Shown here in pieces: positions 1-5,920 of a DNA stretch of 12,900 nucleotides; within the stretch, counting starts at the first letter, position 1, and each line of letters starts with the position of its first letter. The notes below the pieces were generated by a model. The model saw only the letters and a list, made by a program, of their open reading frames with translations, had not been told where the DNA came from and ran no database searches. A program made the translations under genes and the position numbers. The DNA comes from Candidatus Omnitrophota bacterium (GTDB lineage Bacteria > Omnitrophota > Gorgyraeia > Gygaellales > Profunditerraquicolaceae). The stretch covers positions 1 through 12,900 of the forward strand of contig JAQUON010000033.1 in assembly GCA_028717045.1 (NCBI GenBank), in the 5' to 3' direction.

Positions 1-629
1 GCAGGAAAAACGTGGTAATTACAGACGGTTCTTTGAACCTTGTAGATGCAGCATACCTTCAATCTAACGCTGCGCTGCTGGGCAACCGCCTGCACGTTAA
101 CAAAAAGGCCGTACTCGGATGCCTAATCGGCGGCGCTACAAAGAGTTTTCCTATGGAAAAAGGGCTCATGCAAAGAGTTTTTCTGCAGATAAAACAGGCC
201 CTAGAGAGGCTTGACGGTGAAATGCTTATGACTACTTCCCGCAGGACCCCGCCCGACATTGAGGCGTTGGCCAGGGAGCAATTTGCAGGATTTGCACGTT
301 GCAAATTATTGGTCATTGCGAATGAAAAAAATATCCCTGAAGCAGTCGGAGGCATACTGGGTTTGAGTTCTTGCGTGATAGTTTCCGGGGAGAGCATCTC
401 GATGGTTTCTGAGGCTGCCAGCGCAGGGCGGTATGTCGTAGTATTCAAAACAAAGATGGGCCTTCGCCACAGGCGGTTTTTAGAACACCTGGCGGCAAAG
501 CAATATATTTATCTTGTAGGAGTTAATGAGTTGGGTTCGCAGGTTGAGTCTCTTTTCCGCAGGTCTCCGCCGATAAAGAGGCTGCAGGATGAGATATTAG
601 TAAAAGAAAAAATAGGCAGGGTAATTTAG
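1..629 (+). CDS. ELM1-family (GT-B-like) protein, 3' part only
   Basis: The reading frame is already open at the left edge, and the GTG at 12 is an internal valine codon, so the gene starts upstream. About 209 residues of the C-terminal part are visible. They match the bacterial 'mitochondrial fission ELM1' family (formerly DUF1022): a GGATK phosphate-loop-like motif, then TTSRRTP, then a segment around SGESISMVSEA, where most members have a DS pair instead of ES. The family has a GT-B-like fold, and in bacteria its genes often sit with lipopolysaccharide glycosyltransferase genes. The biochemical role of bacterial members is poorly defined, so a sugar-nucleotide transferase activity is inference. 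The gene ends 8 nt before the end of the convergent gene at 638-898. The glycosyltransferase operon beyond that gene supports an envelope glycan role. Confidence 0.8.
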   Translation, partial: RKNVVITDGSLNLVDAAYLQSNAALLGNRLHVNKKAVLGCLIGGATKSFPMEKGLMQRVFLQIKQALERLDGEMLMTTSRRTPPDIEALAREQFAGFARCKLLVIANEKNIPEAVGGILGLSSCVIVSGESISMVSEAASAGRYVVVFKTKMGLRHRRFLEHLAAKQYIYLVGVNELGSQVESLFRRSPPIKRLQDEILVKEKIGRVI

Positions 630-637
630 GGGGGAAC

Positions 638-898
638 TTATTGCGCGGTGTTCTGTTTTTCCATGAATGCCTTTAGGTCTGATTTGGATTTTTCGATGAG
701 GGCGCGGTATTCCTCTTCGTACTTTTTCTGCTGCGCAACGCTCTTTTGTTGTTCGACGGCAAGCTGGTCGTCAAGGTTGATCTTTTTTTTCTTTGCGCCG
801 TGGGCGTTGAACAGGAAGCTGAATACCCTGCCGATGACAGCAACAACCAGCAGGACTACCAGGATAATTACCAGCATGGTTAAGAGATCTTTTTCCAT
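638..898 (-). CDS. Small single-pass membrane protein with charged coiled-coil tail
   Basis: This is an 86-residue protein of no family I recognise. Residues about 5-28 form one strongly hydrophobic helix rich in Val, Leu and Ile. A basic KKKK patch at about 36-39 follows, consistent with a cytoplasmic tail under the positive-inside rule. Residues about 42-84 are rich in Gln, Glu, Lys and Ala and look like an amphipathic helix or coiled coil, which could make it a membrane tether or scaffold. The plus-strand reading of the same DNA gives a Ser/Cys/Phe-rich product with no sensible fold, so the minus strand is preferred. The gene is divergent from the glycosyltransferase operon (35 nt apart) and convergent with the ELM1-family gene. 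It has no Shine-Dalgarno; a promoter-like -10 lies just before the ATG. Function unknown. Confidence 0.68.
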   Translation of the reverse strand: MEKDLLTMLVIILVVLLVVAVIGRVFSFLFNAHGAKKKKINLDDQLAVEQQKSVAQQKKYEEEYRALIEKSKSDLKAFMEKQNTAQ

Positions 899-918
899 TA
901 TCCGTAGTATATCATAAT
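891..918 (+). promoter_or_regulatory. Weak candidate promoter for the glycosyltransferase operon
   Basis: CATAAT at 913-918 matches TATAAT at five of six positions and would give a start site a few bases before the ATG at 934. The best -35 at 16 nt spacing is TTTTCC (891-896), a poor match. The element overlaps the -10 region of the minus-strand gene. If both are real, the two divergent units share one AT-rich core. The operon could equally be driven from elsewhere. Confidence 0.25.
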
Positions 919-934
919 TTTTCTTTTAAGGCAA
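906..934 (-). promoter_or_regulatory. Candidate sigma70-type promoter for the small membrane protein
   Basis: Read on the minus strand, TTGCCT (plus positions 929-934) is followed by exactly 17 nt and then TATACT (906-911). Only 7 nt separate the -10 from the ATG at 898, so transcription would start at or within a base or two of the start codon. No Shine-Dalgarno is present. A second -10-like TATGAT lies at 911-916. The pattern suggests a leaderless transcript. The call rests on sequence match alone. Confidence 0.5.
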
Positions 935-3024
935 TGAACGTATTACAAATTATACCTGCACTAAATGTCGGAGGAGTCGAGACCGGGACACTGGATTTGG
1001 CCAGGCACCTTCTCTTGCGTGGCCATAAAGCAGTAGTGGTTTCCAGCGGGGGAGAGCTGGTTAAGGAACTTCTTGCCTGCGGCGCGATTCATTACCAATT
1101 ACCGGTACATAAGAAGTCCCTATTTAATATTATGCGCATGATTCCTAGGCTTTGCCGTATCATCGAACGGGAAGAGATAGATATCGTGCATGCCCGTTCA
1201 AGAGTCCCGGCCTGGATCGGATATTTTGCCAGCCGCCGCCTAAAAAAAGTATTCATTACCACATGCCACGGATATTATAAAAAGCATTTTGCAAGCGAGG
1301 TAATGGGGTGGGGGAAAAAAGTCATCGTTATCAGCAATGTGGTTGCGCGGCATATGATCGACGACTTTTTAGTTCCTTACGAGCGCCTTGCGCTTATTCC
1401 CCGTAGTGTGGATTTGGAGAAATTTCACTTTGTCAGGAAGAAGAGGCAGCATAAGGATTCGTTTAATGTGGGTATTATCGGTAGAATAGTCCCTCTTAAG
1501 GGCCACCTTTATTTTATTCAGGCGATGGCAAAAGTGCTCAGGATTATCCCTGAGCTTAAGATATGGATTATAGGGGATGCGCCTGACTCCAAGGAAGCGT
1601 ATAAGGAGCAGGTCCGCGTTATGGTGCGGAGGCTTGGTTTGACTCATTGCACGGAGTTTCTGGGGAACCAGAGAGATATTCCGTTCATCGTAAAGAACTT
1701 AGACCTCCTGGTGTTGGCCACTGTCACACAGGAGGCCTTTGGCAGGGTAATTATTGAGGCCCAGGCAAGCGGTGTCCCTGTAGTGGCTACGTCTGTCGGA
1801 GGAGTGGTGGATATTATTGAAGACTCTAAGAACGGGCTGCTTGTCCCGCCTGCCGATCCCCAGGCAATAGCCGATGCGTGTGTACGCATTTTCAGGAACC
1901 CGGAATTGGCTCACTCACTGGTTGAGAACGCCTACAAAAAAGTCAAGGAGCAATACTCTACCGAGCTTATGGTAGAGAAGACTTTGAAGGTGTATGACGA
2001 TGCAGTTACGCAAACCAGGGTGCTTGTAATAAAACTGAGCTCGGTGGGAGATGTAATTTTGACTACCGCAGCGCTTCGGGCGCTTAAGGAGCAATGCGGC
2101 AGCCGATACCATATCACGTTATTGGTTGGGGACGGCGCGAAAGAGGCGGTAGTGCGCTGTCCTTATATAGATGAATTGGTCGTATGCGATTTTAAAGGCA
2201 AGGACAGGGGGGTGCGCAGTTTTCTTGCCATCGGCTCACGCCTGCGCAGGAAATACTTCGATATCGCAATTGATTTACAGAATAACCGTAGAAGCCATCT
2301 CTTAAGCCTGCTTTCCTGGGCAAGAGACCGATTCGGTTACGATAATGGAAAGTTAAGTTTCTTCCTTAATCGCCGGATACGGCTTCCCCAGGACGTTATT
2401 GACCCGATAGCGCATCAGTTTAAAATCCTGGAGGCATTGGGGGTAGCGCTTAAAGATCCCCGCCTTGAGCTTTGGCCTTCGCAGGAGGACCGGCGGTATA
2501 TCGGCAATTTCTTGGCTTCTCACTGGATGAACGCCAATCAAAAGGTCGTCGGTATTAATGTGAGCGCAAGCAGGCGATGGGCCAGCAAGGTGTGGCCTCA
2601 AACGGCGATGGCAAAATTGTGCGATTATCTGGGTAAGCAAGATATACGGGTAGTGATTACCGGCAAGGAAGAGGATGATGCGTACGCTCAGGAACTAATC
2701 GAAAAGGCCAAGGGGTCAAACCCGATTAATGCCTGCGGGAAAACAACGCTTAACCAATTGTATTGCCTTGTACAGCAATGCCATGTGTTTATCTCCGGGG
2801 ATTCTGCGCCGCTGCATATCGCCGCTGCCGCCGGGACTCCTTTTATTGCCCTGTTCGGGCCTACCGACCCGCGCCGGCACCTGCCGCCTGCGAAGCGGTT
2901 TGTAGTCATCCAAAAAGCATTGCCGTGTGTGCCCTGCTATAAGCCTGAGTGTGCGCACAAAAAATGCATGGAGGCTATCAGCGCAGAAGAGGTATTTGAG
3001 GCAGTTACGGCGCTATTACGATGA
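934..3024 (+). CDS. GT4-GT9 fusion glycosyltransferase
   Basis: This 696-residue protein carries two complete GT-B glycosyltransferases. Residues 1-355 are a GT4 enzyme: an N-terminal glycine-rich loop (NVGGVETG), a GRIVPLKG donor-phosphate region, and the EX7E motif at E267/E275. Residues about 362-696 are a GT9, heptosyltransferase-like enzyme: VGDV with D373 in the position of the WaaC catalytic aspartate, GDSAPLH with D623 in the sugar-binding position, and four cysteines (665, 668, 673, 678) near the end. The linker is only a few residues, as expected if two adjacent genes fused by loss of a stop codon. Both halves look intact and probably add successive sugars at the cytoplasmic face of the inner membrane. 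Donor sugars cannot be read from sequence; heptose is only the family default. The start is fixed by the usual GT4 N-terminus; the AAGG before it is too close to be a good ribosome site. First gene of the operon. Confidence 0.9.
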   Translation: MNVLQIIPALNVGGVETGTLDLARHLLLRGHKAVVVSSGGELVKELLACGAIHYQLPVHKKSLFNIMRMIPRLCRIIEREEIDIVHARSRVPAWIGYFASRRLKKVFITTCHGYYKKHFASEVMGWGKKVIVISNVVARHMIDDFLVPYERLALIPRSVDLEKFHFVRKKRQHKDSFNVGIIGRIVPLKGHLYFIQAMAKVLRIIPELKIWIIGDAPDSKEAYKEQVRVMVRRLGLTHCTEFLGNQRDIPFIVKNLDLLVLATVTQEAFGRVIIEAQASGVPVVATSVGGVVDIIEDSKNGLLVPPADPQAIADACVRIFRNPELAHSLVENAYKKVKEQYSTELMVEKTLKVYDDAVTQTRVLVIKLSSVGDVILTTAALRALKEQCGSRYHITLLVGDGAKEAVVRCPYIDELVVCDFKGKDRGVRSFLAIGSRLRRKYFDIAIDLQNNRRSHLLSLLSWARDRFGYDNGKLSFFLNRRIRLPQDVIDPIAHQFKILEALGVALKDPRLELWPSQEDRRYIGNFLASHWMNANQKVVGINVSASRRWASKVWPQTAMAKLCDYLGKQDIRVVITGKEEDDAYAQELIEKAKGSNPINACGKTTLNQLYCLVQQCHVFISGDSAPLHIAAAAGTPFIALFGPTDPRRHLPPAKRFVVIQKALPCVPCYKPECAHKKCMEAISAEEVFEAVTALLR

Positions 3025-4121
3025 ATATTCTTTATTTGACAACCCACGTTAATGTCGGCGGTATTACCAGTTATTTACGTTTTCTCTCTGCGGGGATGGT
3101 GCAGAAGGGCCATACCGTTTGCCTTGCGTCAAGCACCGGAACGCTTGTTCCCGAGTTTCAAAGGCAGGGGGTGCGCTTCGTCCCCGTTCCGATAAAGACA
3201 AAATCTATCGCAAGTCCCAAGGTGTTAATGAGTGCCTGTATGTTATACTCGTATTTGAAAAAAAACCGCATCGATATCATCCACGCCAATACCCGCGTGA
3301 CACAGGTACTCGCCTGCATACTGAGCCGGTTATGCGGGGTCCCTTATCTTTCTACCTGTCACGGGTTTTTTAAGGCAAGATTTCTGCGCCGCAGAATTCC
3401 TTGCTGGGGCTTCAGGGTAATTGCAATAAGCGAATCAGTACGGCAGCATCTTATCGAAGACCTTAAAGTGGAGCCTCAATTAATACGGTTGGTGTACAGC
3501 GGCATCGATACAGAGGTTTTTAGTGCTCAGCGCGGCATTGCTTCTTCTGTCGCCAAGCAGGCGCTGGGCCTGGGGGAAGGGCCTGTCATAGGCATTATTG
3601 CCAGGCTCTCCGACGTGAAAGGGCACCTATATCTGATTCAGGCAATGAAAGATGTGGTCCAGGAATTTCCCCGCGCGCAGTTGCTTATTGTAGGCGAAGG
3701 CCGCATGAAAAAAGAACTGGTCGCGCTAACCCGCTCATTGGGCCTTCTGGGCAGGGTAGTTTTTTTGCCGCACACAGAAGACGTAGCCGCAACCCTTTCG
3801 CTTTTGGATGTGTTTGTTATGCCTTCGTTAAAAGAAGGGCTTGGATTGGGGTTGATGGAAGCAATGGCAGCGGGAGTTGCGGTGGTGGGTTCGGCAGTAG
3901 GCGGGATCAAAGACCTTATCCAAGACGGCCACAACGGCCTTTTGGTTGAACCTGCCAATCCGGGTAAGCTCGCAGAGGCGATATGCGGCTTGCTTAAGGA
4001 TGAGGGCAGGCGCAGGCGCATGGGGGCCAATGCCTGCGATCTTATCAGGCAGCGTTTTTCGGTCAATAAAATGGTCGATCAGACTGAGGGGGTATACACA
4101 GAATGCCTAAACGTAGCGTAA
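3021..4121 (+). CDS. GT4-family glycosyltransferase
   Basis: This 366-residue, full-length GT-B enzyme of family GT4 is probably retaining and uses a nucleotide-sugar donor. Visible features are the N-terminal NVGGIT loop, a central STCHGFF segment, the RLSDVKG donor-phosphate region, and the EX7E motif at E272/E280, followed by GGIKDLI and NGLLVEP. It is clearly paralogous to the GT4 half of the preceding fusion protein: both share TCHG, a serine-valine or isoleucine-aspartate 'SxxD' turn, KGHLY and IQAM at matching places. Its ATG overlaps the preceding TGA (ATGA), and no Shine-Dalgarno is seen, so translational coupling is likely. Its substrate is unknown; the operon context suggests a lipid-linked or LPS-type oligosaccharide. 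Confidence 0.9.
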   Translation: MNILYLTTHVNVGGITSYLRFLSAGMVQKGHTVCLASSTGTLVPEFQRQGVRFVPVPIKTKSIASPKVLMSACMLYSYLKKNRIDIIHANTRVTQVLACILSRLCGVPYLSTCHGFFKARFLRRRIPCWGFRVIAISESVRQHLIEDLKVEPQLIRLVYSGIDTEVFSAQRGIASSVAKQALGLGEGPVIGIIARLSDVKGHLYLIQAMKDVVQEFPRAQLLIVGEGRMKKELVALTRSLGLLGRVVFLPHTEDVAATLSLLDVFVMPSLKEGLGLGLMEAMAAGVAVVGSAVGGIKDLIQDGHNGLLVEPANPGKLAEAICGLLKDEGRRRRMGANACDLIRQRFSVNKMVDQTEGVYTECLNVA

Positions 4122-4900
4122 TATTTTTCATTACCGGCTGTATTATCGTTACTTTGACACTCGCTCTTTTTATTTTTGTCAAGATGAACTATGTGGTTCC
4201 TATCTTAATGTATCATTCTGTGTCGCCTTTTGCGACTAAAGAGAACCGTTTATCCGTAAGCCACGCATCGTTTGAGAGGCAGATGCGCTTTCTAAAAGAC
4301 CGCCATTATAACGTGGTTTCCCTTACTTCATTGGCTGAAATGATTAAGCATAAGCAAAGAATTCCCCGCCGGACTGTAGTACTTACTTTTGACGACGGTT
4401 ACCGGGATAATTTCACATATGCCTTTCCCGTGCTGAAAAAATACAACCTCCCCGCCACAATGTTTGTGATTATCAATGAGATCGGGCGCAGCCAGGGCGA
4501 TAGGCTTACATGGGACCAGATACACCAAATGAAGCGCTCGGGCATTATTACCTTCGGAAGCCATGCATTAGGCCCTGAGCCTTTGGTTAATATTGCGCAT
4601 CCTGCTGAATTGAAAAATGAAATTTTTGATTCTAAAAGGGCCCTGGAAGAAAAACTCAAAACGCCGGTTGAGGCATTTAGTTATCCCGAAGGAAGGTTTA
4701 ATCCTGCGATACGGCAGCTGGTGAAAGATGCCGGTTATACGGTGGCAGTAGCAACTTCTCCGGGCAAGGGGTATCCGGATGACGATGTATGGGCGCTGAA
4801 GCGCTTAAGAATTTCTTCTACTTCGGATAATTTGTTCGTGTTCTGGTTTGAAATTACAGGGATATACACTTTTATCAAGGAGCACCGCGATGACCCCTAA
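4103..4900 (+). CDS. Membrane-anchored polysaccharide deacetylase-like protein (NodB fold, CE4), possibly inactive
   Basis: This protein has 265 residues. Residues about 6-27 form an N-terminal hydrophobic anchor, so the rest is probably periplasmic. The NodB domain follows: LMYHSV near residue 36, motif 1 TFDDG at 95-99 (D97 base, D98 metal ligand by family rule), motif 2 GSHALGP at 152-158, and motif 3 YPEG at 194-197. Motif 2 normally reads H-x3-H, with both histidines binding the metal. Here H154 is present but the second position is P158. H166, further on, falls in the usual spacer region rather than at the ligand site. Active members remove acetyl groups from N-acetylated sugars; with one ligand missing, reduced or altered activity is plausible. 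The gene overlaps the preceding one by 19 nt and has a GAGGGGG at 4086-4092, 10 nt before the ATG. Confidence 0.85.
   Translation: MPKRSVIFFITGCIIVTLTLALFIFVKMNYVVPILMYHSVSPFATKENRLSVSHASFERQMRFLKDRHYNVVSLTSLAEMIKHKQRIPRRTVVLTFDDGYRDNFTYAFPVLKKYNLPATMFVIINEIGRSQGDRLTWDQIHQMKRSGIITFGSHALGPEPLVNIAHPAELKNEIFDSKRALEEKLKTPVEAFSYPEGRFNPAIRQLVKDAGYTVAVATSPGKGYPDDDVWALKRLRISSTSDNLFVFWFEITGIYTFIKEHRDDP
4877..4882 (+). promoter_or_regulatory. Ribosome binding site that fixes the GT9 start at 4890
   Basis: AAGGAG lies 7 nt before the ATG at 4890, inside the end of the deacetylase-like gene. This strong Shine-Dalgarno supports 4890 over the earlier in-frame ATG at 4848. Confidence 0.85.
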
Positions 4901-5912
4901 GCGTATCCTTATCTTTGACGTCAACTGGATAGGAGACGTCTTGTTCTCCACGGCTGCCATCAGGAACATAAGGTATAATTTCCCCGATAGCCATATCTCC
5001 TGCGTGATCCCGCAGCGTTGTCACGAGATACTGGAAGGTAATCCCCACCTAAACGAAATAATATTTTTTGATGAAAGAGGGAGGCATCGCGGGATTCTCG
5101 GCAAGATTAGTTTTGTCCTGAAATTGCGCAGGGAAAGATTTGACATTGCGTTTCTATTGCACCGTTCTTTTACCAGGGCGTTCATATGCTGGTGCGCCGG
5201 TATCCCGGAAAGGATAGGGTACTATTCCCGCAAAAGAGGGTTTCTGTTGACCAGGGGCATTGTTTCTCCTTTTCGCGACGAAATGCACCGGATAGACTAC
5301 TACCTTAATATTGTTGCCAAGTCCGGTTATAAAGTACAGGACAGATTTACCGAATTCTTCATAAGCGAAAAAGACCAGAAGTATGCAGAGGATTTCTTAA
5401 AGAGCCAGGCGATTAATGAGAGTGATTTTGTCGTGGGGTTAAACCCCGGGGGCAACTGGATGCCGAAGCGCTGGCCAAAGGAGTATTTTGTGGTTTTGGC
5501 AGATAAACTGGCGATAGAATTTCAGGCGCAGATAATACTTACCGGCGGGCCTCAGGACGTAAAATTGGCACAACATATCCAACGCCTTATGAGGAGAAAG
5601 GCTATTAATGCCTGCGGCAAACTGACCCTTAAACAGCTCGGGGCGCTGGCAAAGAGGCTCGACCTTTTTATCACCGCTGATACCGGCCCGCTGCATATCG
5701 CAAACAGCGTGGGCGCAAAGAAGATAATCACCCTTTTTGGGCCTACGCACCCGGCGATTACCGGGCCCTACCCCTCGCGCAATGTGCATATCCTCGCCGC
5801 AAATGTGGATTGCAAAATCCCCTGCTACGAGGAAAACTGCAACAATAACCGTTGTATGCGCTCTATTACGCCCGACGAGGTGCTTACGCTAGTGAGGAAG
5901 GTCATCGTATAG
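4890..5912 (+). CDS. GT9-family glycosyltransferase (LPS heptosyltransferase-like)
   Basis: This 340-residue, full-length GT9 protein resembles WaaC/WaaF heptosyltransferases, which transfer heptose from an ADP-activated donor to lipid A-core acceptors in the cytoplasm. The N-lobe begins RILIFDVNWIGDV with D16 in the catalytic aspartate position. The C-lobe carries GGNW, KRWP, TGGP and ADTGPLH, with D264 in the sugar-binding position, then LFGPTHP. Four cysteines (308, 312, 317, 322) close the domain; the first gap is three residues rather than the two seen in the other copies. An upstream in-frame ATG at 4848 would add 14 residues without family similarity and has no comparable ribosome site, so 4890 is chosen. 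The gene overlaps the deacetylase-like gene by 11 nt. The exact donor sugar is not determinable, because many GT9 enzymes outside Proteobacteria are uncharacterised. Confidence 0.9.
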   Translation: MTPKRILIFDVNWIGDVLFSTAAIRNIRYNFPDSHISCVIPQRCHEILEGNPHLNEIIFFDERGRHRGILGKISFVLKLRRERFDIAFLLHRSFTRAFICWCAGIPERIGYYSRKRGFLLTRGIVSPFRDEMHRIDYYLNIVAKSGYKVQDRFTEFFISEKDQKYAEDFLKSQAINESDFVVGLNPGGNWMPKRWPKEYFVVLADKLAIEFQAQIILTGGPQDVKLAQHIQRLMRRKAINACGKLTLKQLGALAKRLDLFITADTGPLHIANSVGAKKIITLFGPTHPAITGPYPSRNVHILAANVDCKIPCYEENCNNNRCMRSITPDEVLTLVRKVIV

Positions 5913-5920
5913 ACATTTCT

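Noticed and set aside
100..104. AGDEF at residues 100-104 of the protein encoded at 8011-12135, considered as a degenerate, inactive GGDEF
   Set aside because: Coordinates here are residue positions. Ala at the first position is tolerated in known active diguanylate cyclases, and the metal-binding D59, the DEF core and the RxxD inhibition site are all intact.
648..917. Plus-strand open frame of 89 codons opposite the small membrane protein
   Set aside because: Its product is rich in Ser, Phe and Cys with no plausible fold, while the minus strand gives a clean membrane helix plus charged tail.
4848..4889. Upstream in-frame ATG for the single GT9 gene
   Set aside because: The family N-terminus begins just after 4890, and a strong AAGGAG sits 7 nt before that ATG.
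5852..5920. Upstream in-frame ATG for the GT9-GT9 gene
   Set aside because: It lies inside the preceding gene and adds residues that do not belong to the GT9 fold; 5921 fits the family start.
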